64,000 nt of DNA from Oncomelania hupensis (Eukaryota > Mollusca > Gastropoda > Littorinimorpha > Pomatiopsidae). The notes below the pieces were generated by a model. The model saw only the letters and a list, made by a program, of their open reading frames with translations, did not search any database and was not told the DNA's origin. Of this stretch, positions 1-11,169 are shown piece by piece (position 1 is the stretch's first letter; every line of letters begins with the position of its first letter). The stretch is taken from contig CM072512.1 of assembly GCA_036898135.1 (NCBI GenBank), forward strand, positions 5,800,828-5,864,827. The letters run 5' to 3'. A program made the translations under genes and the position numbers.

Positions 1-190
1 CTCCCTCGCTGCTTTACCTTCCCCACCCTTAAGAGAGTAGGTATTCAGTCACAGTTGAGTCAACTGGGGGCGTTGTTATTTGTTGCTTCACGTTTTGCGG
101 TCACCCATCCAAGTGCTAACCGCACTGGACGGTGCTTAACTTGCGACACAGTAGCGAGTGCTCCAACCACTGCGCTATCCGACACCCCTT
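1..190 (-). mobile_element. SINE-1 (tRNA/5S chimaeric SINE), cut by window start
   Basis: Same sequence as the complete copies at 9502-9807 and 20852-21152, in the same orientation, but its 3' part lies outside the window. On the minus strand it opens with a tRNA-like A box (TAGCGCAGTGG), followed at about 99-140 by a block resembling the 3' half of 5S rRNA (GCGGTTAGCACTTGGATGGG). No protein is encoded; apparent reading frames across it are incidental. Confidence 0.8.
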
Positions 191-224
191 TACAACAAGT
201 GAGAAGGGATGAACAAAGTGCCCC

Positions 225-620
225 ACAAAGTGGAAGAGAGAGAGAGAGACGAACAACAGAAGAGATGGTGAGAGAAAGGGGAAAGTGGGATGAGATATGG
301 GGAAAAGAATGGGGAAAGAATGGGGAAGGACAAAAGTGGAAGGGAAAAACCAGCGAAACAGTCTGCCCTGCCATGCCTGGATGTCCTCCAAATCAACCAT
401 GATGAATGCATCCGGGACAACACCAGCTGACCCCAAGGTCAAGGTCTCTCCGTTACCGACGTGAGGCCGCCGCCCGCCATTTGTCAGCAGTAGTACCCCA
501 GATACTAACTGCCCCCCCCCCACCCACCCACCCACAACGGGAGGTGCGATAGTATCCTTAAGACTGGCTGCACAGTGGCCTGGCATCCGTAATCGTCTGT
601 ATCGATGGGGTCTAGGTGCT
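225..620. other. Unassigned stretch with purine-rich part
   Basis: A GA-rich segment (about 230-350) is followed by non-repetitive sequence containing a poly-C/CCCA run (510-535). No domain or splice-supported exon was recognised. Confidence 0.4.
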
Positions 621-1295
621 AAGTTATTCACGGTATTTACTCCGATCCCGGCAACGACTGTCCCCTCATCACTACATTGGTTTCTGTCTTTGCACGCTTC
701 TCTGTCTCCACTGTCGTCCGCAAAGAGCGACTTTTGGGACGGCAGATAATCCTATAGAAAGTTTCACACTTACGTAGCCAGCGCCACGGACTGGGATGTA
801 AACAAGACCAAAGGGAGATAACCGCAGCTAAAGCGACCCACACTGCGGGGCATTTGGAAGGGAGATCATCCTGTCAATGTTTCGTCCTTCTGTCGCCAGA
901 GCCATGCACCTTAGTAAGGGATAACATCATCGTCAGCAGCCGCAGCAACAGCTTGAGTCGGGAGTAGAAGCAAACGTGGGGCGCGCTTCTTGAGCGTGTG
1001 GAGCAGCACCGTAGCTGCTGTTATTTCCCTCAAAAGGCAACATCTTTTTTTTTGTTTTCTTATATTTTCCCTTTCCGTGCACCAACCGTTCCTTCGTGGG
1101 AATCGCGTCGCTGCTGCTGTTAATGCAAAGGTGGATACCTGTCAGTTGACGGACCATTAGAGGCTACTTACTATCGTCATTGCGAGTAACAGCAGCGAAT
1201 AGCATGTACTGTAGGGATGACACTGCACGTCGTTTCATGCAGCAGCACTGCTTACAAAAGTTATAGGACATGTTCAATACGGAGCTATTTTTCAA
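621..1295. other. Unassigned, apparently single-copy sequence
   Basis: Mixed-composition sequence with GCAGCAGC-type runs near 930-1020. No similarity to other parts of the window, no open frame with a recognisable domain, and no RNA gene seen. Confidence 0.4.
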
Positions 1296-1396
1296 CCTAT
1301 CCTATCCTATCCTGTCCCGTAACCCGGAGGTCGTAGGGGCACCACAGATGATCGTTTAACCAGCATACTCCATCTTTCTCTGTCCTCAGCAGCCCT
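1296..1396 (-). mobile_element. LINE-A 3' terminal fragment (about 100 bp)
   Basis: The extreme 3' end of the LINE-A element: on the minus strand it encodes the end of the reverse-transcriptase ORF (ERWSMLVKRSSVVPLRPPGYGTG-like, read in overlapping parts) and ends in the (GGATA)n tail, seen here as repeated TATCC at 1297-1312. Severe 5' truncation is typical of target-primed reverse transcription. Confidence 0.8.
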
Positions 1397-1509
1397 TTTC
1401 AACCACCCTGTATTATAATTACTGGCAAATGAGCTAACATTTCCAAGTACTGTTTCCAAGTTAATAAATCTCCGCGACCACTCGTCACAAAAAGCAACCA
1501 CTTTTCTTT

Positions 1510-1800
1510 ATTAGTAATAAACAAATTCTTAAAAAAAAATAAAATAAATAAATTAGCAATAAAAATGTCATCTAGTTTTTAGTTTAGCAATTTGTCTATA
1601 GCACAACGCTATGAAATGGAGTTGACACATTCGACCAATGCACAATTAGCATAATAAAGAAATGACTCAATTACCACACTAGGGAGTGTATTGATTGGTT
1701 TAATAGAGCTATCGTTCACGTAGTCAGGGGTAATATTTCTTCGGTGTGTACAAACGCGTCTTCAGTCAAGTGCTCACCTACTTCAAATTTGATTTATTGC
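1510..1800. other. AT-rich unassigned sequence
   Basis: Low-complexity A-rich run at 1530-1565, then AT-rich sequence without a recognisable gene or repeat family. Confidence 0.35.
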
Positions 1801-1984
1801 AGGTTGCAGATAACTGCGCTTGGCAAACTGATGTTGTAAGGGTTGCCTAGTAATTTACAAGAACGGTTAAAGTGGATAAAATCAGGCGCGCTCTGCACGT
1901 TTCTAGTTTGACTAGATGTAAGACTACTGTCGCCATTCTTCACCTTATTATGACATCGTACTGTTTCGTTTTCTGCTAAAAGAC

Positions 1985-2560
<576 letters not shown>

Positions 2561-2653
2561 GTGGATATGTGGGTAGGTAACAACAATGAGCCATCAAGAA
2601 TGGTACAGTTATGGGGGAGGGGGAAGAGAGGGCGGTAAAAATGGACCCAGTGT

Positions 2654-3003
2654 AGTAGATACGTCAGTGTAATAGATACATCAATGTAGTAGATACGTCA
2701 GTGCAGTAGATACGTCAATGTAGTAGATACGTCAGTGCAGTAGATACGTCAATGTAGTAGATACGTCAGTGCAGTAGATACGTCAATGTAGTAGATACGT
2801 CAGTGTAATAGATACGTCAATGTTGTAGATACGTCAATGTAGTAGATACGTCAATGTAGTAGATACGTCAGTGTAATAGATACGTCACTGTAGTAGATAC
2901 GTCGGTGCAGTAGATACGTCAATGTAGTAGATACGTCAATGTAGTAGATACGTCAGTGTAGTAGATACGTCAATGTAGTAGATACTTCAATGTAGAAGAT
3001 ACG
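2654..3003. repeat. 17-bp minisatellite, about 20 copies
   Basis: Tandem repeat of GTAGTAGATACGTCAAT with alternating AA/GT and T/C variants. Each unit carries TACGTC, whose complement GACGTA resembles half of a cAMP-response element. Confidence 0.95.
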
Positions 3004-3044
3004 TTTTGCGTGTTTGAAAATTGGGGAAAGGGGTTGAAACACGG

Positions 3045-3242
3045 GTTGCATCGTCAGCGAAAGTCCGGTAGCCACAGCGCTAGGTCAGCGAAAGTCCGGT
3101 AGCCACAGCGCTAGGCCAGCGAAAATCCGATAGCCACAGCTCTAGGCCAGCGAAAGTCCGGTAGCCACAGCGCTAGGCCAGCGAAAGTCCGGTAGCCACA
3201 GCGCTTGGCCAGCGAAAGTCCGGTAGCCACAGCTCTAGGCCA
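3045..3242. repeat. 31-bp minisatellite, about 6 copies
   Basis: Six head-to-tail units beginning GCCAGCGAAAGTCCGG and ending CACAGCGCTAG, starting just after the 17-bp array. Units differ by only one to three bases. Confidence 0.95.
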
Positions 3243-3360
3243 AACGAGGATAGCATCCACCAACCCGAAATCTCACCACATTACAACCATTTGTTGATCA
3301 TTTTAATATGTTTATACACTTGGTGTCTTTAAAATTACAAAGGTAAATAAAGCTTAAATG

Positions 3361-3378
3361 AAATAAAACGAAATAAAA

Positions 3379-3429
<51 letters not shown>

Positions 3430-3449
3430 AGTCAAATAAATAAATAAAC
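3361..3449. repeat. (AAAT)n microsatellite
   Basis: Nearly pure AAAT/AATA repeat interrupted once by GTCA near 3430. Confidence 0.95.
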
Positions 3450-3574
3450 AGCTCGGGAATTACTAAACAGCAGCACCAAGATCTAACCAACCCCCAGCAG
3501 CTGTGACCTGTTGCAGTAACCTTTGATTTAATTCTGCCAGCTTGGCACTTTATGTGTTGTTACTTACAGTTTAC

Positions 3575-4281
3575 TGACGAGTGGCAGTCACTGAGCTAAT
3601 TAACCCATGTAATAATGCCCACACACACGAGTGGCAGTCACTGAGCTAGTTAACCCATGTAACAATGGCCACACACACGAGTGGCAGTCACTGAGCTAGT
3701 TAACCCATGTAACAATGGCCACACACACGAGTGGCAGTCACTGAGCTAGTTAACCCATGTAACAATGGCCACACACACGAGTGGCAGTCACTGAGCTAGT
3801 TAACCCATGTAATAATGCCCACGCACACGAGTGGCAGTCACTGAGCTAGTTAACCCATGTAACAATGGCCACACACACGAGTGGCAGTCACTGAGCTAGT
3901 TAACCCATGTAATAATGCCCACACACACTAGTGGCAGTCACTGAGCTAGTTAACCCATGTAATAATGCCCACACACACTAGTGGCAGTCACTGAGCTAGT
4001 TAACCCATGTAATAATGCCCACCCACACTAGTGGCAGTCACTGAGCTAGTTAACCCATGTAATAATGCCCACACACACTAGTGGCAGTCACTGAGCTAGT
4101 TAACCCATGTAATAATGCCCACCCACACGAGTGGCAGTCACTGAGCTAGTTAACCCATGTAATAATGGCCACACACACGAGTGGCAGCCACTGAGCTAGT
4201 TAACCCATGTAATAATGGCCACACACACGAGTGGCAGTCACTGAGCTAGTTAACCCATGTGATAATGGCCACACACACGAG
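3575..4281. repeat. 50-bp minisatellite, 14 copies
   Basis: GTGGCAGTCACTGAGC recurs exactly every 50 bp from 3581 to 4231 (for example 3631, 3681, 3731). Units fall into two interspersed variants: AACAATGGCC versus AATAATGCCC, and ACGAG versus ACTAG. The CTAGTTAACCC block within the unit is nearly invariant. Confidence 0.95.
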
Positions 4282-4284
4282 CTG

Positions 4285-4985
4285 GGAGGTAGTGGGGGAA
4301 TTGGGAGTGGAGGATACATAATTCATTCAGCCTGTGTGCTTCTTCTCGCTAGTTTATGAATGAATGAATGAGAGAGAACTAAGTTACTTACACAACGCAT
4401 AAAAACTTTCACACCCTTAGGATGCGGACGGCCATCGATGAATGCTGTTTGTCCTTTCCTAGTTGTATCTTGGGTGTATCTATAGGTCTCTTTTTATATG
4501 TGATCTCATATGAAGAATGACGTAATAATAGGAGTCTAGGACCTCACAACCGCCATCAGACGATCAGTGACCGACCATTTGTGCTCCATTTTAATCAAAT
4601 AAATCACCAGTACCCAGCATTCGACGTTCATTGATAATTTGCTCAGGTCTGTGACAGTGTTCACATGTTGTTGATCCAGCAAGGTACACAGTTGAAACGC
4701 TGAGCAGTCTCAGACTCAAGACCGCAGCGAGTGGAAATGTTGGGGCTGCCGAAGTTAGGTCGACCCTCATGGCAGATAGCACCTTGAGCAGCTCTCTGAA
4801 CTGGCGTTGGCGCCATCTTATGGTGATGATGGTCTTAAATACTGCTGCTTGCAGTAGTGATGATGTGCAAGCTGTTGACTACGACAGCGCTGAAGAGTTT
4901 TTGGTCACAGATTTATTTAACACGTGCGAAACCAATCCTCAGAAACTGGCGAATGGGTGACGACGAGACGGCGACATTAGACGAG
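4285..4985. other. Unassigned, apparently single-copy sequence
   Basis: About 700 bp of ordinary composition between two repeat arrays, with a small (GAAT)n run at 4355-4372. Short frames exist on both strands (4591-4782 minus, 4769-4960 plus) but show no recognisable domain or splice context. Confidence 0.35.
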
Positions 4986-4989
4986 ACAA

Positions 4990-5022
4990 GCGAGACGAGA
5001 GAGAGACAGAGAGGGAGAAAGA

Positions 5023-5059
<37 letters not shown>

Positions 5060-5131
5060 AGAGAAAGAGAGAGTGACAGAGAAAGAGAGAGCGAGACAGA
5101 CAGAGATGGAGAGAGAGGGAGGGAGAGAGAG

Positions 5132-5216
<85 letters not shown>
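4990..5216. repeat. (GA)n-rich microsatellite
   Basis: Polypurine tract, the last 70 bp almost pure GA. Polypurine/polypyrimidine mirror symmetry makes it a candidate H-DNA former. Confidence 0.95.
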
Positions 5217-5324
5217 AGACATGTTATTGACAACAAGGATACAGAGTTTAGGAGGGAACCTAGTCTTATAATCAATCGTTCCTCACATCATTCATTTCTT
5301 TTAGGTAATTTTTTTTAAATGGGT

Positions 5325-5795
5325 GTGGGGAAAGGGTGTGGAGGTTAGGGGCCTGGAGGCCCAACTTCAGCTTTCTGTAAGACGCAAAATGACATTTATA
5401 AGTACTTCGTTCTTCACAGGTGAAGTTGAAAGGTTCCACTTTTTATTTTTATTTTATTTTATTTTGGTATTTTATTTTATTTATTTTTATTTATTTTATT
5501 TATTTATATATATTTTTTAAATTTATTTATTTTTATTTTATTTTTCTTTTTTACAATTTATTTATTTATTTATTTATTTTAAATTTGTTTTTTAATGTGA
5601 ACTAATTGTTATAAGGGAATATAATGTAGGTTGTTAAAAGTGTATGTGTATGTCAGTAATATGATGATTTTTATGGTTTGATAATTTGGAAAATATCTAT
5701 GATGTGCGCACGGTAGATTTCGTAAATTGTTAATTCTACATCACTACAACTTGTGTTAATCTGATGAATAAAAATTGATACAACAACAACAACAA
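5325..5795 (+). mobile_element. Dispersed repeat with (CAA)n tail, copy 1
   Basis: Sequence from GGTGTGGAGGTTAGGGGC through GATGAATAAAAATTGATAC and a (CAA)n tail recurs in inverse orientation at 58337-58672. The pairing is close except that this copy has an ATTTT-rich expansion of roughly 100 bp at 5440-5580. An AATAAA-like signal directly before a short tandem tail suggests the 3' end of a retroelement. No protein domain was recognised. Confidence 0.75.
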
Positions 5796-5949
5796 CACAA
5801 CATATCATTCACACTCACATTTTTTTGATTTTCAGTCGTATATACCAACAAAGACAAGACAACTAACTATAAGAACTATTATGCAGCGTACAAAAAAAGA
5901 TATACGACAATCAATATTGCTGTTTCAATTACACAGTACATAACACTGA

Positions 5950-6900
5950 TTACGTCATATTAAGGTAATGTTGCCTTAATGTACGTTTGAATGATGGAAG
6001 AGTGGTACACGCTCGAACGTTTAAAGGAAGAAAGTTCCAGATTAGAGATCCTGAGAATGCCAAACTATACTTAGACAGCTCAATTCGTGTTCGAGGCAGT
6101 AGGTATTTGTTGGACCCGTAACAATCTGTGGCAGCAATTAATAGAGAGCTGAAATAAGGTTGTGGCCGGCCATCAAAGAGTTTCACGATTTTGAATGAAA
6201 ACTGATGGCATAAAGACATTAGGTTTGCAGTTTTAAATTTTCCCGATGATGAAAGACTGGTATCCTCAATGATAATCTCCCCTGCTGTACGGTGCAAGGA
6301 GTTTAGTTTACTGATATGCACTCCTCCTGCACCATTATTATTATTTATCATTCTTATATAGCGCTTTTTCAGCTCAATAGCTGCTCAAGGCGCTGGTCGA
6401 TATAGGATCTAACTCAAGCCGCCCGAAGAGCCCACGTGCTGCCTTGGGCGCACAGTCTGACGTTCAGACGACTGAGCACAATCCTAGGCGACCGGGGAAG
6501 GGGGAGAATAGAAAACTATACATTGAAACAACCATCAGACTAATAGCAATAGTAAGATGGCCAATGCTTACAGTCAAAGTTTATGTCCGGGACACCGGCA
6601 GTCGAACCATACCATACTGATGACGCATAATTGAAATGTCAATGGCAGTGGGACATGAAAACACTTCTTCTCGCATCAGGACGGACAAAAAAAATTAATT
6701 TACTTAAGAGGTACAGATTATTGGAGACAAGTTTGGAATCTACACGTTACATGTTTATGCCAGTTAAGTTTATGACCAATAATAACTCCGAGCACGCGAT
6801 GAATTTCAATTTCTTCAACAACCTTGGTCCCACCAACCACGAGGCAAAGCAGCGTTCTCTGATGTTTGTGTTCTTATATTATGACCATGCTCTTAGTCTT
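5950..6900 (-). pseudogene. LINE-B reverse transcriptase carboxy-terminal fragment, split by a SINE
   Basis: On the minus strand, 6900-6613 encodes in broken frames a thumb/connection-like stretch (VLGVIIGHKLNWHKHV, then HFNYASSVW). After an inserted SINE-2 (6330-6612) the protein resumes with KLNSLHRTAGEIIIED and ends in PRTRIELSKYSLAFSG and LIWNFLPLNVR before a stop near 5950. This is the usual carboxy-terminal pattern of CR1/L2-type non-LTR retrotransposons, and it aligns with the fragment at 11690-11890 (HFNYASIIW, then LNSLHKRAFKIL). The catalytic domain is absent and at least one in-frame stop is present. It is a dead, 5'-truncated copy. Clade assignment is tentative. Confidence 0.8.
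6330..6612 (-). mobile_element. SINE-2 insertion
   Basis: Minus-orientation SINE-2: its 3' end (ATT-rich tail, then GCGCTATATAAG complement) is at 6330-6365 and the conserved body AGGCGCTGG...TAGGATCTAACTCAAG follows. It interrupts the LINE-B fragment 5950-6900 between the codons for SSVW and those preceding KLNSLH. Confidence 0.85.
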
Positions 6901-6904
6901 TTCT

Positions 6905-6940
<36 letters not shown>

Positions 6941-6958
6941 GAGAGAGAGAGAGAGAGA
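6905..6958. repeat. (GA)n microsatellite
   Basis: Pure GA repeat with one GGGG interruption, at the upstream boundary of the LINE-B fragment. Confidence 0.95.
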
Positions 6959-7086
6959 GCCAACCAACCAAACAAGGAGAATCTAAGTTTACGAAATACA
7001 AGACAAAATGTAGAAAATTCAAAATTAAATATTCACAAGAAAATTACTGATGCATTTACTGTGATTGAAAAAAAAAAGATGCACTC

Positions 7087-7284
<198 letters not shown>

Positions 7285-7509
7285 TCCCATAACTCGAAAG
7301 TCGCTGGAGCACTACAGATGATCGTGTAACCAGCGTACTTCATCTTTTTCTGTCCACAGCAACCCTCATGGTTTCGCTCAGTGTCAAACCAGTCCATTCT
7401 CCAATGTTGTCCTCCCACTTCTTTTTCTGTCGCCCTCTTCTTCTGGCTCCTTGCACCGTGCCTTGCAGTATGGTCTTTGCAAGGCCTGATGCTCTGGTGA
7501 CGTTGCCAT
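7285..7509 (-). mobile_element. LINE-A 3' fragment between two GATA arrays
   Basis: Minus-strand remnant of the LINE-A carboxy terminus, corresponding to the GGRRRGR...KRWEDNIREWTGL region of better copies but with substitutions and a shifted frame. It is bounded on both sides by (GATA)n. Confidence 0.85.
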
Positions 7510-7510
7510 C

Positions 7511-7602
<92 letters not shown>
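7510..7602. repeat. (GATA)n microsatellite
   Basis: Pure GATA repeat on the other side of the LINE-A fragment. Confidence 0.95.
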
Positions 7603-7754
7603 CTTCTTAACCACATTTGCATGTCCTTCCATAGAATAAATCAGAAACGAGAGGAACCAGAAAACACCCAGACTTACCTAAGTTGTATAATCGTCGCCCA
7701 GCAGATCCCGCCACCATGAAACAGAACAACATAAATAACCATGAGTATATGACA

Positions 7755-7835
7755 TTTTCAGTGTGTGTACGCGCGCGCGTTTGTTTGTGTGTTTTTGCAT
7801 GTGTGTACATGTGTGCGTGTGCATGTGTGTGTGTT
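7755..7835. repeat. (TG)n/(CG)n-rich alternating purine-pyrimidine tract
   Basis: GTGTGTACGCGCGCGC followed by further TG-rich sequence; alternating purine-pyrimidine composition has Z-DNA potential. Confidence 0.8.
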
Positions 7836-8109
7836 TCCTAAAATGAAGTGCAAATTTTCAATAAATATTTATAATAACGATGAATCCACATGCAACAACA
7901 AGCAGACACTGAGCTAGAAGGACGCGGAGTTGTATCCAATTGCGCGCACTCCGAGCATCATATCATTATGTGCGCACACACAGACAGACACAAGTAAACA
8001 TTCACAAACTTTCACAAACTATAGTTATTTTCGCCATTATCAAAGATTTTCAAGTCAGTTTTCTCCAAACTTCCACAGACTTTCACAAACCGCACGAACC
8101 CTACAATAC

Positions 8110-8476
8110 ATACACACACGCACGCAAAGAGAGAGAGAGAGACACACACACACACACACACACAAACATAGAGACAGAGACAGAGAGAGATACACACAGA
8201 CAGAGACAGAGAGACACAGACACAAACATAGAGACAGAGACACAGAGTCAGAGAGACACACAGAGACACAGAGTCAGAGAGACACACAGACAGAGGCAGA
8301 GATAGAGAGAGACACACACAGACAGAGACACAGAGTCAGAGAGAGACACACACAGACAGAGACAGAGAGACACAGACACAAACATAGAGACAGAGACACA
8401 GAGTCAGAGAGAGACACACAGAGACACAGACAGACAGACATAGAGACCGAGAGACACAGAAGAAGAGAGAGAGAGT
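8110..8476. repeat. Compound CA/GA array with longer internal period
   Basis: ACAGAGAC-type units with blocks such as CACAAACATAGAGACAGAG recurring at about 8161, 8221 and 8379, indicating segmental duplication inside the microsatellite. Long frames here are repeat artefacts. Confidence 0.9.
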
Positions 8477-8506
8477 GATTCACACACACACGCGCACACA
8501 CAAACA

Positions 8507-8759
8507 CATAGAAACGACGTTGTGATGACTGTCGTGAAACTCTACATACGTTATTTTGACACACTTACCATCATTTTGACATTATTTTGACATTTTGCCA
8601 TTTTTTGAAGCTATCCCTAACCTTAACCCTAACCCAAACCCTAACCCTTAATGTAACCCTAAGCCTAACACAGCCCTAACCCTGACGTCAAAATAACGGG
8701 TCCGTCAATAGAAAGTACGTAGAGTTTCAAGTGTATTTCAGAGTAACGTCGTTTCTACC
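8507..8759. mobile_element. Small TA-flanked inverted-repeat element containing telomere-like repeats
   Basis: Left end TAGAAACGACGTT and right end AACGTCGTTTCTA are perfect 13-bp inverted repeats. A second inverted block (GAAACTCTAC and ACGTTATTTTGAC at the left; GTCAAAATAACG and GTAGAGTTTC at the right) extends the arms to about 60 bp with gaps. The interior (8612-8685) is a degenerate (CCCTAA)n run. Length about 250 bp, no ORF and possible TA duplication suggest a Tc1/mariner-type MITE. Confidence 0.75.
8612..8685. repeat. Interstitial telomere-like repeats
   Basis: CCCTAACCTTAACCCTAACCC and degenerate copies of the TTAGGG complement lie between the inverted arms of the 8507-8759 element. 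Their short, degenerate nature argues against a real telomere. Confidence 0.85.
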
Positions 8760-9480
8760 TGCCCACGCAAACTAAACACACACACAAACACAGCTATTTG
8801 TTATTGTTTTATAAATGGTGCTGTGCTGCTGCACTTTGCACTACAGTTGCTCTGCCCAAAACCTAGTATTACAAGATGGGATCTATATAGTGGGACATTT
8901 CAAAACATAATTTGTTCTCTCTCTTCACGGTAAGAAAAAAAAAAGGACAGCTATTATTATCAGCGTCTACGTCGCCTCTTTTTCTTCAACGCAACCTCGT
9001 TACAAGGGAAGATTTATTAATAAGAGGAGGGGCGACAGTTGAATCAATAGGCAGCCTGTGTGGACTGCGAGTGATCCAATGTAGCGGCAGTTTGGCTCTG
9101 TCATCAACACCGATCACACCACTCTGTTTTACCAGCCGCCCATCAAATCGCCTGCATCATTTACTTCATGCCATGTTTGATTTTCAATTCATAGCTCAAT
9201 TCTAAAAATAAAATCACAGTCAGTCCACTTTAGACCAGTCAACTCCTCCCTTCCTCTCACAGCTGTATTCGCTCACACTTCAAAATCCGCACATCGAATC
9301 TTCTGCTGCATCATTTAGTTGGATGCATTGTTTGGTTATCAATTCATAACTAGGCCGCTTGATTGCAGATTGGGTGTTGTCCGGCTTGACTTAGATTCTC
9401 ATGAGGTTCTTTGAGATGGTAGCTGCATTCTATAAAAACAATTAATTGTACCCACCACTTTCACTTGTATTCATGGCAAA
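8760..9480. other. Unassigned sequence
   Basis: No repeat family, RNA gene or coding domain recognised. A short frame at 8912-9205 (plus) has no recognisable features. Confidence 0.35.
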
Positions 9481-9501
9481 TTTGGACGAAATGTAGTCAT
9501 C

Positions 9502-9807
9502 AAAAAAAAAAAAGGTAAAGGTAAAGGTAGTCCCATAGCCTTGTGGCCGTAGGGGAGCGTGATGTTGGAGATCACACTTATCTTGGGCCAGCGTAATGAG
9601 GGTGATGCCCAACTCTCTCCCTCGCTGCTTTACCTTCCCCACCCTCAAGAGAGTAGGTACTCAATCACAGTTGAGTCAACTGGGGGCGTTGTTGTTTGTC
9701 GCTTCACACCTTAGCGGTCACCCATCCAAGTGCTAACCGCACTGGACGGTGCTTCACTTTCGACACAGTAGCGAGTGCTCCAACCACTGCACTATCCGAC
9801 ACTCCCT
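9502..9807 (-). mobile_element. SINE-1 (tRNA/5S chimaera), complete copy with exact TSD
   Basis: Flanked by an exact 13-bp duplication TAGTCATCAAAAA (9494-9506 and 9808-9820; the left copy merges with the A-run). Read on the minus strand: head GGGAGTGTCGGATAGTGCAG with a tRNA-like A box; a 5S-like block (9714-9770) with AAGTGAAGCACCGTC, GCGGTTAGCACTTGGATGGG and TGACCGC, matching in order the box A, intermediate element and box C regions of 5S rRNA; then a unique body; then (CTTTAC)n and poly-T/A at the 3' end. The 5S match is from memory of the conserved gene. The TSD shows insertion by retrotransposition. Confidence 0.88.
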
Positions 9808-9919
9808 AGTCATCAAAAAGCGTTGTTTTATTTGTTTTTTTACGGAAAGAGAGCCAAATTTATGTTAAAATGTCAGAATTAGATTTTAAACATTGCTTTT
9901 ATCGTCAAAAGGTTGACTT

Positions 9920-9955
9920 ATGTCGTCTCCTAACGCTAACCCTAACCTTTTAACT
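9920..9955. repeat. Short telomere-like run
   Basis: CTAACGCTAACCCTAACC, three degenerate CCCTAA units; too short for a functional inference. Confidence 0.6.
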
Positions 9956-9959
9956 TCCA

Positions 9960-10140
9960 GTTTGTCCAGAACACAGCCCATCCCAGATAGAGCACTCCCA
10001 TGTATTTAAAACAGTTCCATGCACTACAAGACAACTCCCATGTACTAAAAGAGCACTCCCATGTACTAAAAAACGCACTCCCATGAACTTTGAAAAAAGT
10101 GAGGCGCTGAAATAAAGAGGGGCGCGAGCGAAATGCCCCA
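9960..10140. repeat. Degenerate tandem repeat of CACTCCCATGTACTAAAA
   Basis: GCACTCCCATG or related text recurs at about 9990, 10035, 10051 and 10075, spaced roughly 16-45 bp, giving a short degenerate array. Confidence 0.6.
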
Positions 10141-10184
10141 TTTTGTGAATAAAAAGGCAAGTTTAGCACCCCATATGTCCATGA

Positions 10185-10188
<4 letters not shown>

Positions 10189-10252
<64 letters not shown>
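10189..10252. repeat. (CA)n microsatellite
   Basis: Pure CA repeat of 64 bp. Confidence 0.97.
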
Positions 10253-10356
10253 GCACAAAGTCGCTGTCAAAGCTGCGATTTATGACAATCAGCCAATGAA
10301 GTTTACTGCATCATTTTCTTTCCCTCATTTTAATGATTCACCCGTTGCCATTGACA

Positions 10357-10515
10357 GGGGAGGAGTAGGAGGAGGAGGAGGAGGAGGAGGAAGAAGAAGA
10401 AGACGAAGAAGAAGAAGAAGAAGAAGAAGACAATGATGACGATGATGAAGACAAAAACGACAACCAAATCTTCTTCTTCTTCTGCTGCTGCTACTGCTCC
10501 TGCTGACGCTGATGA
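10357..10515. repeat. (GGA)n/(GAA)n then (TTC)n/(TGC)n triplet repeats
   Basis: Purine triplets (GGA, then GAA) at 10360-10430 are followed by GATGAC-type units and by TTC/TGC triplets at 10470-10505. The GAA and TTC blocks can pair as a hairpin. Translated frames are only poly-Glu, poly-Arg or poly-Phe and are not genes. Confidence 0.9.
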
Positions 10516-10559
10516 CGGCGTCAAGGATGACGAAAGAGACAATGACAACAGTATGCAAA

Positions 10560-11165
10560 GAGATACCAAGTGAATAACAGAGTGGCCTTCTCCACTTTTA
10601 TTAAACGTATATGTTTATTATCTTTTACAAACCTAAATTGTTGTTGTGTGTGTAATATTATATATATGTATATTGAGGGTTTGGGGCGCGGATTTTGGTG
10701 GCAGACTGCAACTGCGGTCTGGTAGCGTGTACCCAGGTGATAGTTTTTAATTGCCTGGCAGTTTGCTTACGAATGGTGTACTGTGGTGGGTCTTTGGAGA
10801 TAAAAGTGTCCGTGATTTTAATATTCATGAAAACGTTATTTTATTGCTATGTGATAATGTGTTATAAGCAGAATTTTATGTTATATAGTTTGTTTTTTTT
10901 CTGTATCAGTGTCCCGGAATCGTTACATCTTACACTACATTTGATGGTAGTTTATGGGGAAAGTACATTATAATATCTTCAATCTTGAACAGACTTGACA
11001 ATTGTCAACCGAAATCTAGAAACTGATCCATGATCAAGTACAGTCGCAGTTTTTTGTTGCGTCGGATTCATTTCAATGTGCGCATTCCTTTAATCTTGAC
11101 AATTGGCACAGCTCAATGAATTTAATCGCTCAGATTGAATTTTCCTGTAGGCGTCCTTGTTTTCT
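10560..11165. other. Unassigned AT-rich sequence
   Basis: Contains a short (TATA)n run near 10660. A plus frame at 10695-10973 has no recognised domain. Confidence 0.35.
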
Positions 11166-11169
11166 TTAG

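Noticed and set aside
3575..4281. CRISPR-like array
   Set aside because: The units are directly tandem without unique spacers, and the context is eukaryotic.
10325..10569. Acidic or basic low-complexity proteins
   Set aside because: GGA/GAA and TTC repeats give homopolymers in every frame; no conserved domain.
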